Origin: CAYYJM01 sp964471755
GTDB taxonomy: Bacteria > Planctomycetota > Planctomycetia > Gemmatales > Gemmataceae
Direction of reading: 5' to 3'
DNA length: 23,674 nt
Assembly: GCA_964471755.1 (NCBI GenBank)
Contig: CAYYJM010000074.1
Span: forward strand, 1 to 23,674
The translations under genes and the position numbers were made by a program. How positions within the stretch are numbered: the first letter of the stretch is position 1; each line of letters begins with the position of its first letter. Below are positions 13,159-21,312 of this stretch, one piece after another. The notes below the pieces were generated by a model, which saw nothing but the letters and a program-made list of their open reading frames with translations, was not told the DNA's origin and made no database searches.

Positions 13159-15486
13159 ATGAGCGGACAACGGCTCGAATGCCCCGAGTGCGGAACCAGC
13201 CTGCGCCTCAAGCGCGTCTTCGGTCCGCGCGAGACGATTCACTGTCCGAAGTGTGACACCCGCTTCCAGGCACGCATGGCGGAAGGCTATCGAGCCGCCA
13301 GCGAGTCGGAATCGAGCCGATCGCGGGCGGCTCGCAAGCCCGATCGTTCTCGCCGTGACGAGGATGAGGACGAGGACGAAGAGGACGACCGGCCGCGCCG
13401 CCGGAAGAAGGAGGCGGCCAGCGGCAATACCGGCCTGATCGTCGGCGTCGCCGTCGGTGGCGTCGCCCTGGCAGTCGTTACCGGTCTGGCCGTCTGGCTC
13501 ATGACCAGCGGTGGCGGCAATCGCGGCGGCGACCAGCAGGCCAGCACCAATCCCGTCCTCCAGCAGCCGATGCCGGTGCCGACTCCGAATCCGAACCCCT
13601 TCCCGGTTCAGCCGGTCAACAATCCGCCGCAGCCGCAGCCACCGACGCCGATGCCGCAACCGCAGCCGCCACAGGTGCTGCCAGCCGGGCCGCAGCCGGG
13701 CCCGAGCGCGACGAGCGGGGCCCTCGAACGAACCGTCCTGGACCGGGTCAAGAAGGCGACCGTCTACATCCGCGTGACCCGGCCGGACGGCCTCAGCAGC
13801 GGTTCGGGCTTCCTGGAGGAAGGCTCGAAGATGGTCATGACCAACGCCCACGTGCTGGGCATGCTCACGCCGACGGCCGCGCCGCCACGGAAGATCGAGC
13901 TGATCTTCAACAGCGGTCTGCCGAACGAGCAGATCTACGACGGAGTGATCGTCGGCGTCGATCGGCAGTCCGATCTGGCCATCGTCCGCATGGGCGACTA
14001 CCGGCCGGGCGATCCGCTGCCCGAGCCGCTCAAGGTGGTCACGGCCCGTGGGCTGTTCGAGACGCAGCGCGTCTACATCTTCGGCTTCCCCTTCGGCGAG
14101 AAGGTCGGCAAGAACATCACCGTCAGCGAGTCGTCGATTTCGAGTCTTCGGACGGGCGCGGGGGGGCACGTCGAGAAGGTCCAGGTCAACGGCGGCATGC
14201 AACCGGGCAACTCGGGCGGGCCGGTCGTCGATGACAAGGGTAACGTCGTCGGCGTCGCCGTCTCGATCATCACGGCAACGAACCTGAACTTCGCCATTCC
14301 GGGCGAGTCGGTCCACTCCCTGCTGCGTGGCCGGGTGTCCGGCCTCGCCGTGGGCGAGGCGATCCGCAAGGGAGCGAACGTCGCCGTGCCCATCACGGTG
14401 GAGATGATCAATCCGCTGGCGCAGATCCGCAACATCGAGATCGAGTGGTGGTTCGCCCCGGCCGGGCAGCGCTATGACCCGACGGAGGGGGTGCCGGGGA
14501 ACCGACCCGCGACCGCCCAGACGGTCTCGGCGACGTTCTCGCCGGGCGGCAGTCAGGCGACGGCCGAGTTGCTGCTGCCCGGCGTGCCGCCGACCGGCGA
14601 GCAGCTCTACGTCCGCCCGGTCGTGACCAGCGAGGGAGCCGCCAAGAAATACCTGATGGCCATCGGCAATGTCGTCAAGACGCCGCCGGAGTCGAAGCCA
14701 AGCACGGTCGTCGTTCGCTTCTCGCCGGCACGCAACCTGATCAAGCTGAAAAGCGAGTTCACGATGCGCATCGACCTCGACGAGGAGCGTGCCGGCGACC
14801 TGCGCGTCAACGTCGAAAGCACGTTGCAGGAGGCCGTCCAGCCGATGGGCTTCAATGGCGGCAACCTGAGTTACAAGGTCGGCCGGTTCGAGGTCGGCCT
14901 GAGCCTGGACAAGAAGGCACCGAAGGTCAGCCCGCGCTTCCAGGCCGCCATCCGCCAGATGAGCAAGCTCAACCTGGGCCTGCGCATGGACATGAAGAAC
15001 AACATCACCAACACGGTCGTCGAGGCGAACCAGGCCGGGCCGGAATATCAGGACGCCCTGGAAGCGATGGGCCAGCAGATGATGCAGTCGCTGGAGATCG
15101 TCACCATCCCGATGCCGCACAACGGCAAGTTCGATCCGGGCCTGACCTGGCAGGGCAGCCGCAAGGTGTCGCTGGGAGCGATGGACATGCTCGATCTGCT
15201 CGACAAGCAGACCGGGCAGCTCGACATCACCTACACCTACCGCGGCGTGCGGACCGTCGGCAACCGGGATCTGCCGGTCGTCGGCCTGCGGGGTCGGTTG
15301 CGTGGCCTGCAAGGGGGGAGCACCCTCCGCCTGGGCGGCGACATCGTCGGCGAGGTGGCCATCGATCCGAACACGGGCCGGGCGGCCTCGGGTCTGGTGA
15401 CGATGCAGATCGTCTCGCAGGTCAAGATCCGCGGCGGCGGCAGCCTGCAGACAACGGGCAAGCTGGTCGTCAAGATCGAGCGGTAA
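13159..15486 (+). CDS. Membrane-anchored trypsin-like serine protease with N-terminal zinc ribbon
   Basis: The 775-residue protein has five parts. A cytoplasmic zinc ribbon with CPEC (8-11) and CPKC (29-32) comes first. A highly charged linker follows, with a run of Asp/Glu (67-77) then Arg/Lys. A single TM helix spans about 91-116. A Pro/Gln-rich spacer (about 130-185) leads to a trypsin-like domain with the full triad: His231 in TNAHV, Asp272 in SDLAIV and Ser352 in GNSGGPVV. Residues about 400-775 form a long beta-rich region I do not recognise, and no PDZ domain is evident. It is of the HtrA/DegP-like class by active-site context. The ATG at 13159 has GGGAGG 10 nt upstream; an upstream TTG at 13132 is less likely. 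The protease domain probably faces the periplasm. Substrate unknown. Confidence 0.9.
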   Translation: MSGQRLECPECGTSLRLKRVFGPRETIHCPKCDTRFQARMAEGYRAASESESSRSRAARKPDRSRRDEDEDEDEEDDRPRRRKKEAASGNTGLIVGVAVGGVALAVVTGLAVWLMTSGGGNRGGDQQASTNPVLQQPMPVPTPNPNPFPVQPVNNPPQPQPPTPMPQPQPPQVLPAGPQPGPSATSGALERTVLDRVKKATVYIRVTRPDGLSSGSGFLEEGSKMVMTNAHVLGMLTPTAAPPRKIELIFNSGLPNEQIYDGVIVGVDRQSDLAIVRMGDYRPGDPLPEPLKVVTARGLFETQRVYIFGFPFGEKVGKNITVSESSISSLRTGAGGHVEKVQVNGGMQPGNSGGPVVDDKGNVVGVAVSIITATNLNFAIPGESVHSLLRGRVSGLAVGEAIRKGANVAVPITVEMINPLAQIRNIEIEWWFAPAGQRYDPTEGVPGNRPATAQTVSATFSPGGSQATAELLLPGVPPTGEQLYVRPVVTSEGAAKKYLMAIGNVVKTPPESKPSTVVVRFSPARNLIKLKSEFTMRIDLDEERAGDLRVNVESTLQEAVQPMGFNGGNLSYKVGRFEVGLSLDKKAPKVSPRFQAAIRQMSKLNLGLRMDMKNNITNTVVEANQAGPEYQDALEAMGQQMMQSLEIVTIPMPHNGKFDPGLTWQGSRKVSLGAMDMLDLLDKQTGQLDITYTYRGVRTVGNRDLPVVGLRGRLRGLQGGSTLRLGGDIVGEVAIDPNTGRAASGLVTMQIVSQVKIRGGGSLQTTGKLVVKIER

Positions 15487-15492
15487 TCATTC

Positions 15493-15588
15493 ATTCGATT
15501 ATCGATTCACGATCACCCGACACTCTTGACATAACTCCTTTCATGTAGCCATAATGGCGAAGAGATATCTATTCATAATCGATTCACG
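15493..15588 (+). repeat. Pair of direct repeats flanking the hipA-type promoter
   Basis: Copy 1 is at 15493-15511 and copy 2 at 15571-15588. They share ATTC, an optional G, then AT(T/A)ATCGATTCACG, i.e. one substitution and one indel over 18-19 nt. They lie on either side of the promoter at 15526-15555, 78 bp apart start to start, which fits operator sites for autoregulation. The regulator is not shown by the sequence. Confidence 0.6.
15526..15555 (+). promoter_or_regulatory. Near-consensus sigma70-type promoter before the HipA-like gene
   Basis: TTGACA (15526-15531), an 18-bp spacer and CATAAT (15550-15555). The -10 overlaps the ATG at 15554, so transcription would begin around 15562, after that codon, which argues for translation starting at 15596. 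Confidence 0.6.
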
Positions 15589-15595
15589 GCAGGCG

Positions 15596-16888
15596 ATGGC
15601 AAGCCCGGAAGAACTCCTCGGAACCCTGCGACGGATGGGGCTCGCCACGGCGGCGGATCTGTGTGCCCGCCTCGGCATCTCGCAGCCGACGCTCTCCCGG
15701 CTCATCCGCGATGCCGGGCCGAGCATCTGTCGGCTGGGCCGAGCGCGGGCGACACGCTACGCCCTGACGCGAGAGGTCGGCAGTCTGGGCCGCCGGGTTC
15801 CCGTGCGGCGAATCGATGAACGAGGCGAGCCGCAGGTTGTGGGAACCCTCTGCATCCTGAGCGAGCCCCGATTCTGGCTGGAACGAGATACCGGGACTGG
15901 AGAGTTGTTCGACGGCCTGCCGCCGTTCGTGGACGACATGAGCCCGAAGGGCTATCTCGGTCGCGGCTTCGCGGAACGCTTCCCCGACCTGAACCTGCCG
16001 GCGTCGATCCGCGACTGGTCCACGGATCACCAGCTGATCGCGGTCGCCCGACGCGGCGAGGACTGCACCGGCAATCGGATCGTCGGCGACGAATCGTTCA
16101 CCCGCTTTCTCGCCGCTGAGGTGAACGAGGTGGAGCGCGAGACGTTCCCGCAGCTGGCCGAGCAGGCCGCTCTGCGGGAGGTCGGTTCGTCGGCCGCGGG
16201 CGAGCAGCCGAAGTTCACCGCGTTTACCGGCGGACGCCACGTCGTGGTCAAGTTCACCGGCGGCGATCCGGGGCCGGCGACCCGTCGCTGGCGGGATCTG
16301 CTGCGCTGCGAGGAACTCGCCCTGCGGATCGTCGCCGAGGCGGGCCACCCGGCGGCGGTCGCGGCGATCCATGACGTGGACGGCATGCGCTTCCTGGAGG
16401 TCGAGCGGTTCGACCGGGTCGGGCGGCGCGGCCGACTCGGTCTGCTGTCGCTCTTCGCGATCAACAACGCCTACCTGGGAGGCACTCACAACTGGGCCAC
16501 GGCGGCGCGGCAACTGCTCGCCGAGGGACGGATCACGGCGGAGGATGACCGACGTATCCGCTGGCTGGAAGCGTTCGGCCAGCTCATCGCCAACAGCGAC
16601 CGGCATCTCGGCAACGTGTCGTTCTTCTGGGACGGCGAACCGCGGTTCCGGCTGGCTCCGGCTTACGACATGCTGCCGATGCTGTTCGCTCCGCTGGGCG
16701 GAACCGTGGTCGAGCGGCCGTTCACGCCGCCACGACCGACGGCGGACACGTTCGAGGTCTGGCGTGACGCGGCACGCTGGGCGACGACCTACTGGGACCG
16801 GGCCGCCAGCCTGGCCGATCTCAGCCCGGACTTCCGTGAGCGAGCCCGGGTCTGCCGCGACGCGGTGGCGGCGACGACCCGGGAGTGA
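15596..16888 (+). CDS. yjjJ: HipA-family serine/threonine kinase toxin of the YjjJ/HipH type with built-in helix-turn-helix
   Basis: The 430-residue protein joins an N-terminal winged or helix-turn-helix domain (about 15-60, TAADLCARLGISQPTLSRLI) to a HipA kinase fold. Kinase features are the Gly-rich loop SSAAGEQPKF (199-207), Lys219 in VVVKF, the catalytic loop NSDRHLGN with Asp335 and Asn340, and AYDMLP with Asp358 for metal binding. Length and domain order match E. coli YjjJ (HipH, about 443 residues), so the symbol is by similarity. HipA kinases phosphorylate translation factors such as tRNA synthetases; the target here is unknown. There is no separate hipB gene; the built-in HTH may do its job. 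The ATG at 15554 would give 444 residues but lies in the -10 element. The next gene converges with a 6-bp gap. Confidence 0.88.
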   Translation: MASPEELLGTLRRMGLATAADLCARLGISQPTLSRLIRDAGPSICRLGRARATRYALTREVGSLGRRVPVRRIDERGEPQVVGTLCILSEPRFWLERDTGTGELFDGLPPFVDDMSPKGYLGRGFAERFPDLNLPASIRDWSTDHQLIAVARRGEDCTGNRIVGDESFTRFLAAEVNEVERETFPQLAEQAALREVGSSAAGEQPKFTAFTGGRHVVVKFTGGDPGPATRRWRDLLRCEELALRIVAEAGHPAAVAAIHDVDGMRFLEVERFDRVGRRGRLGLLSLFAINNAYLGGTHNWATAARQLLAEGRITAEDDRRIRWLEAFGQLIANSDRHLGNVSFFWDGEPRFRLAPAYDMLPMLFAPLGGTVVERPFTPPRPTADTFEVWRDAARWATTYWDRAASLADLSPDFRERARVCRDAVAATTRE

Positions 16889-16894
16889 GGCGGC

Positions 16895-17704
16895 TCAATC
16901 CTTCTGCTGGTTGACCGCCGGCAGGACGTTGGGATCGGTTCGGCCGGCCGGCTGGTTCGGCCGGGCCGCCTCGACGGTTTCCACTCCCGGCGGAGGCTGT
17001 TGCCAGACCGCCGGCTGCGTCACCGAGACGAGTTTGGTGTTACGCTGCGCCTCGGGTTCGGCCTGATCGTAGGGCACCTGGATGACCTGGCCGTTGGCCT
17101 TGGTGCCGGTGTGGAGCGTGCCGGCCGAGAACGGGCCGGCCCCGAGAACCCAGGCGTCCTTCGACGTACTCGACTTCATGACCACACCGGACTGCCAGAG
17201 TGGCTTGCCGCTCTCCCGGTTGTACGCGAAGACGGCCAGCTTGGCGACGCCAGCCCGGTTGGTCCGCTTCGCCAGCGGGATCTCCGGGATCGTTCCGCCC
17301 GGCTGGCCCGGGATGATCGTCGGCACGCTCAGCTGTGGAACGCCGTACAGGACGTCGGTACGATCGGTCCCGACGGCACCGGCTCGCGCCTCGACGACGT
17401 AGGGAGCGTCCTCTCGCTTCTCCTGCAACAGGCAGCCGTGGGCGAGCAGGTGCTGGCGGAGCGAACTGACGATGTAGCCCTTATCGACGGTGCCGTCGAG
17501 GTACTGCGGGTCGAAGAAGACCTTCTTGCCGCTGAGGTTGCTGAAGTCGAGTTCGGAGATGGCCTGATCGAGCGAGTGCGAGATGAGGAGCTGCTCGGTG
17601 CCGGTACGACTCGTGTCGGACACGCGCGTCGTGCCGCAGCCGACGAGGGACAGCAGCCCCAGCGCGATTAGCCACCCATGCCCCCAATTCCTACCCTGCG
17701 TCAT
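16895..17704 (-). CDS. Lipoprotein of unknown function (possibly DUF6655-type)
   Basis: The 269-residue protein has a signal ending in a lipobox (LSLVGC, Cys23) followed by GTTRVSDTSRTGTEQLLIS. The middle has KVFFDPQYLDG and a stretch where a protein loses polarity and becomes Gly/Pro-rich (VPTIIPGQPGG), and the C-terminal 50 residues are Pro/Gln/Asn-rich and probably disordered. The GTTRxSDTxRTGTEQLL start recalls planctomycete lipoproteins grouped, as I remember, under DUF6655; this is unverified. The ATG at 17704 is chosen over an in-frame start at 17803 because only it places the signal peptide at the N-terminus. It converges with the hipA-like gene and diverges from the sulfatase gene. 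Confidence 0.8.
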   Translation of the reverse strand: MTQGRNWGHGWLIALGLLSLVGCGTTRVSDTSRTGTEQLLISHSLDQAISELDFSNLSGKKVFFDPQYLDGTVDKGYIVSSLRQHLLAHGCLLQEKREDAPYVVEARAGAVGTDRTDVLYGVPQLSVPTIIPGQPGGTIPEIPLAKRTNRAGVAKLAVFAYNRESGKPLWQSGVVMKSSTSKDAWVLGAGPFSAGTLHTGTKANGQVIQVPYDQAEPEAQRNTKLVSVTQPAVWQQPPPGVETVEAARPNQPAGRTDPNVLPAVNQQKD

Positions 17705-17811
17705 CCTCAGGCCCCCCCTGGATGGTCGCCCCGCGAACTTGAATGAATCTGGATGAGCGGTGCGATAGCATATCGTCAGATCGGCGTCGAGGCCGATTGG
17801 CACTTTTATGA

Positions 17812-17883
17812 AACGATGAACGATGAACGATGAACGATGAACGGAAGTCCTGGTTCATCGTTCATCGTTCATCGTTCATCGTT
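17812..17883. repeat. Perfect 31-bp inverted repeat made of heptamer tandem repeats
   Basis: The left arm 17812-17842 is a run of the heptamer ATGAACG; the right arm 17853-17883 is its exact reverse complement; the loop is GGAAGTCCTG. It ends 18 bp before the sulfatase ATG. An in-frame ATG inside the repeat (17830) would add 24 residues before the signal peptide and is not believed to be the start. Confidence 0.93.
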
Positions 17884-17901
17884 CGATTGGAAAGGACCGC
17901 G

Positions 17902-19668
17902 ATGATGCTGCGACTGGCTCTCCCCGTTCTCGTCGGCCTGGTGCTGACGGCTCCGCTCGTCGCGGCCGAGGCGAAACGGCCGAACGTGCTTGTGATCATG
18001 ACCGACGACCAGGGTTTGGGAGACTTCTCCTTCACCGGCAATCCGATCCTCAAGACGCCGAACTTCGACCGCTTCGCGCGGGAGAGCGTTCGGCTGACGG
18101 ACTTCCACGTCGCGCCGATGTGTACGCCGACGCGCGGCCAGCTGATGACCGGCGTCGATGCCCTGCGCAACGGAGCCACGTCCGTGACGGCCGGGCGGTC
18201 GTTCCTGCGGCCGAACCTGCCGACGCTGGCCGAGGTTCTCGGCAAGGCCGGCTACAGGACCGGCCTCTTCGGCAAGTGGCACCTCGGTGACAACTACCCG
18301 CATCGGCCCATCGACCAGGGCTTTCAGGAGTCGGTCTACCATCTCGGCTGGGGCATGCTGCAATCGACGCCCGAGTTCGACAACCCGCTCATCAACGGCC
18401 GCTACTTCCACAACGGCGCGGCGAAGCAGTTCACGGGCCACTGCACCGACTGGTGGTTCGACCACGCCACGGCCTGGATGAAGGATCGCCAGGCGAAAGG
18501 GGAACCCTTCTTCTGCTACCTGCCGACGAACGCGCCACATGGGCCGTGCATCGATCTGCCGGAATACAGCGAACCGTATCGAGGCAAGGGACCGGCCAAC
18601 TTCTTCGGCATGATCGCTCACGTTGACAAGCGATTCGGTCAGCTCGACGCGTTTCTCAAGAAGTCCGGCCTGGCCGAGAACACGATCGTGATCTTCATGA
18701 CCGACAACGGCGGCACGGCCGGCGTCAACACCTTCAACGCCGGTCTGCGCGGTCGCAAGACGACGTACTGGGAGGGCGGTCATCGCGTGCCGTGCTGGGT
18801 TCGCTGGCCGGCCGGCAACCTCGGGCCGGCGCGAGACGTTACCGAGCCGGCCCAGAACCAGGACCTGTTCCCGACGCTGCTCGACCTGTGCGGCGTCGCT
18901 CGCCCGGCCGAGTGTCACTTCGATGGCACCAGCCTCGCCGATCTGCTCCGCGGCAAGGTCAAGAGCCTGCCCGAGCGGCTGCTCGTCGTCCAGTATGGCC
19001 AGGTGCCAAAGAAGGGCGAGGCGTGCGTCATCTGGGGCAAATGGCGGCTCGTCAAGGACTCCGAACTGTACGATGTCGAGGCGGACCTCGCCGAGAAGAC
19101 GAACCTGATCGAGAAGCATCCCGAGGTCGTCAAGAAGATGCGAGCCGGCTACGACAAGTGGTGGTCCGGCGTCGCGGGCAAGCTGGACGACTTCGTCCCA
19201 TGTGCGGCTCTCGGCGCGGACGCCCAGGCGGAATACTCGCTGACGAGCGCCGACTGGGAGAACATCTACGCGGACAACACGGGGCATGTCCGCAACGCCG
19301 TCGGTGGCCCGCGTGGCGTTCACTGGCACGTCGAGGTGGCGAAGCCGGGCGAGTACGAGATTGTCCTGCGGCGCTGGCCGCGCGAGAGCAAGGCCGCCCT
19401 CGGGGCGAAGTACGACGCGACGCCGGAACTGCAGAAGGTCGGCGGCAAGACGTATGCTCCGCCGAGCAAGGCGTTCCCGACGATCGCCGGCGTCCAGGTC
19501 CGCATCGCCGGCAAGGAGGCGAGCGCGAAGACGGCGGCGACGGTCCAGGAAGTGGCCGTCAAGATGACGCTGCCGGCCGGCCGAACGACCCTCCAGGCGT
19601 GGTTCCAGGACGCCGAGGGCAAGGACCTGTGCGGAGCGTTCTTCGCCTACGTCCGCCGGGTCAAGTGA
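17902..19668 (+). CDS. Secreted formylglycine-dependent sulfatase (arylsulfatase family)
   Basis: The 588-residue enzyme would hydrolyse sulfate esters, probably of sulfated polysaccharides, after export. A signal peptide ends near VAAEAK (about 22). Metal site Asp35-Asp36 lies in MTDDQG. The modification motif CTPTR has Cys74 as the residue converted to formylglycine. GKWHLGD, TNAPHGP and MTDNGGTAG are the other active-site blocks. The sulfatase fold runs to about residue 450; the last 140 residues, from YSLTSADWENIYADN, form a beta-rich extension that ends with FAYVRRVK. AAAGGA lies 5 nt before the ATG at 17902; an adjacent ATG at 17905 is equally possible. No sulfatase-maturing enzyme is in the window. 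It converges with the ketosynthase gene with a 4-bp gap. Confidence 0.95.
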   Translation: MMLRLALPVLVGLVLTAPLVAAEAKRPNVLVIMTDDQGLGDFSFTGNPILKTPNFDRFARESVRLTDFHVAPMCTPTRGQLMTGVDALRNGATSVTAGRSFLRPNLPTLAEVLGKAGYRTGLFGKWHLGDNYPHRPIDQGFQESVYHLGWGMLQSTPEFDNPLINGRYFHNGAAKQFTGHCTDWWFDHATAWMKDRQAKGEPFFCYLPTNAPHGPCIDLPEYSEPYRGKGPANFFGMIAHVDKRFGQLDAFLKKSGLAENTIVIFMTDNGGTAGVNTFNAGLRGRKTTYWEGGHRVPCWVRWPAGNLGPARDVTEPAQNQDLFPTLLDLCGVARPAECHFDGTSLADLLRGKVKSLPERLLVVQYGQVPKKGEACVIWGKWRLVKDSELYDVEADLAEKTNLIEKHPEVVKKMRAGYDKWWSGVAGKLDDFVPCAALGADAQAEYSLTSADWENIYADNTGHVRNAVGGPRGVHWHVEVAKPGEYEIVLRRWPRESKAALGAKYDATPELQKVGGKTYAPPSKAFPTIAGVQVRIAGKEASAKTAATVQEVAVKMTLPAGRTTLQAWFQDAEGKDLCGAFFAYVRRVK

Positions 19669-19672
19669 GCGC

Positions 19673-20962
19673 TCACCCCGTGAACCGTCGCATGACCAGT
19701 GCGGCGTTCTGACCGCCGAAGCCGAAACTGGTCGAGACGCCGACGTTCACCGGCCAATCGCGCGCGGCGTTCGGCACGTAATCCAGATCGCACTCCGGAT
19801 CGGGGTGCGTCTGGTTGATCGTCGGCGGCAGCACGCCGCGATGCAGCGTCAGGGCCAGGGCCGCCGCCTCGACCGCGCCGGATGCGCCGATCAGATGACC
19901 CACCATGCTCTTGATCGACGACATCGGCACCTTGCGGGCGTCGGTGCCGAAGACGTTCTTGACGGCCAGCGTCTCCATCAGGTCGTTCAGTCGAGTGCTG
20001 GTGCCGTGAGCGTTGATGTAGTCCACGTCGTGGGCGTCGATCTTGGCCTCCTGTAGCGCCCAGCGGATGGCACGAGCCGCGCCCTTCGCTTCCGGGTCGG
20101 GCTTGGTCACGGCGTAGGCGTCGAAGCTCGTGCCCAGGCCGAGAACCTCGGCGTAGATCTGTGCGCCGCGCGCCCGGGCATGGTCGAGTTCCTCCAGCAC
20201 CAGGATGCCGGCCCCCTCGCCCAGGACGAAGCCGTCACGCTCGGCGTCGAAGGGCCGTGAAACCTCCTGGGCGGGCCGATCGGCCGGGCTCAGGGCTCCC
20301 AGGGCAATGTAGGCCAGCAGCAGGAACGGATCGAGTCGGCTGTCCGCGCCGCCAGCCAGGACGATGTCGGCGTCGCCACGATCGATCAGGCGGTAAGCCT
20401 CGCCGACGGCCTGGGTGCCGGCCGCGCACGCCGTCACGATGGTGTTGTTCGGCCCCTGGGCGTGGTGGATCAGCGAGATGTGGGCGGCCGTCATGTTTGG
20501 CAAATACTTGAGCAGCCACAGGGGAAATAGCCCCTGAATGCCGCGTCGGCCCAGGCGATCGGAACGCCACTGGCCGTCGCCGGCGCAGGCGTCCATGATC
20601 ATCGGCGTGATCTCGGACAGGTCGATGGGCACCAGGCCGGCCCCCATGACCACGCCGACGCGCTCGGGATCTTGCCGGCTCAGATCGAGGCCGGAATCCG
20701 AGACGGCCATGCCGGCGGCGGCCACCCCGAAGCGGGCCGCCCGCCCCATGAGCTTCAGACTTTTGCGATGGCTCCCCGGAACGTAAGGCCCGATATCGAA
20801 CTCGGGAACCTCCGCCGCCACGCGCACCGGGTGCGACGCGGCATCGAACGCCGCGATCGGCTTGACGCCGCTTCGCCCTTCCACGCAGGCATCCCAGAAA
20901 GCCTCCCGGCCGAGGCCGTTCGGCGCGACCACACCAAGGCCGGTGACCACTACTCTACGCAT
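19673..20962 (-). CDS. fabF: Beta-ketoacyl-[acyl-carrier-protein] synthase II (FabF-type)
   Basis: The 429-residue cytosolic enzyme condenses malonyl-ACP with an acyl-ACP in fatty-acid synthesis. The catalytic set is complete and spaced as in E. coli FabF: Cys179 in VTACAAG, His319 in NAHGTSTRLND, Lys351 in SSIKSM and His356 in GHLIGASGAVEA. The glycine-rich end GFGGQNAALV is also present. The ATG at 20962 gives the family start MRRVVVTGLGVVAPNG; the frame runs upstream to 21004 but without reason. GGGGGAG and AGGAG lie upstream. The gene stands alone, without fabD, fabG or acpP, so it may be a second copy with a special role (for example in an aryl-polyene or secondary lipid pathway) rather than the housekeeping gene. 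It diverges from a permease gene. Confidence 0.93.
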   Translation of the reverse strand: MRRVVVTGLGVVAPNGLGREAFWDACVEGRSGVKPIAAFDAASHPVRVAAEVPEFDIGPYVPGSHRKSLKLMGRAARFGVAAAGMAVSDSGLDLSRQDPERVGVVMGAGLVPIDLSEITPMIMDACAGDGQWRSDRLGRRGIQGLFPLWLLKYLPNMTAAHISLIHHAQGPNNTIVTACAAGTQAVGEAYRLIDRGDADIVLAGGADSRLDPFLLLAYIALGALSPADRPAQEVSRPFDAERDGFVLGEGAGILVLEELDHARARGAQIYAEVLGLGTSFDAYAVTKPDPEAKGAARAIRWALQEAKIDAHDVDYINAHGTSTRLNDLMETLAVKNVFGTDARKVPMSSIKSMVGHLIGASGAVEAAALALTLHRGVLPPTINQTHPDPECDLDYVPNAARDWPVNVGVSTSFGFGGQNAALVMRRFTG

Positions 20963-21115
20963 GACTCCTGCTCCCCCGACGGGTGAGGGACAATCCGTTT
21001 TCACCCTCCTGGTTCATCCCAGCTTTCGTACCGGGATCGACCAGCTCTCCCATCTCGCTCGCATCACGGCGGGAGAGCCATTCTTTCAGGTCGCCACACT
21101 CTTACCACATTGCGT

Positions 21116-21145
21116 ATTCTAATCACCCATCCCAGATTCAATCAA
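21116..21145 (-). promoter_or_regulatory. Putative promoter of the ketosynthase gene
   Basis: On the minus strand, TTGATT (21140-21145), an 18-bp spacer and TAGAAT (21116-21121), five of six matches in the -10. The leader would be about 145 nt. Confidence 0.4.
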
Positions 21146-21156
21146 TTCGCTTCTTT

Positions 21157-21186
21157 TTGGCAAGTGTCCTCTGTTTCGAGTACGAT
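21157..21186 (+). promoter_or_regulatory. Putative promoter of the permease gene
   Basis: TTGGCA (21157-21162), an 18-bp spacer and TACGAT (21181-21186). The -10 and spacer length are the same as in the metal operon promoter. The leader would be about 120 nt. Confidence 0.45.
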
Positions 21187-21312
21187 CGTTGCCGTCGCTG
21201 CAATCCGCCCGGTCGATCCGCCCTCGCGGGTGCGAACTGCTTGCCCGTGAGCGGCCTGGCACCTAGGTTGTCTCCTCTCTCCGCTGGTCGAGCTGCAATT
21301 GAGGGACCACCC

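Larger units (their letters stand above)
20963..21312. other. Divergent intergenic region (350 bp)
   Basis: It lies between the ketosynthase (minus) and permease (plus) genes and holds two back-to-back putative promoters (21116-21145 minus, 21157-21186 plus). The plus-strand frame is open across it, but it has no family signature. Nothing else recognised. Confidence 0.7.

Noticed and set aside
13120..15312. 730-codon open frame on the minus strand, opposite the serine protease
   Set aside because: Same mirror-frame composition, no recognisable domain, and the protease on the other strand has a full catalytic triad.
17797..17826. Sulfatase promoter with TTGGCA at 17797-17802
   Set aside because: No acceptable -10 hexamer 16-18 bp downstream; the region is already in the heptamer repeat.
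17812..17883. Rho-independent terminator for a neighbouring gene
   Set aside because: The stem is not followed by a T-run on either strand, and the repeat lies upstream of both flanking divergent genes, not at an end.
17869..19329. 486-codon minus-strand frame opposite the sulfatase
   Set aside because: Antisense shadow of a gene with conserved sulfatase motifs.
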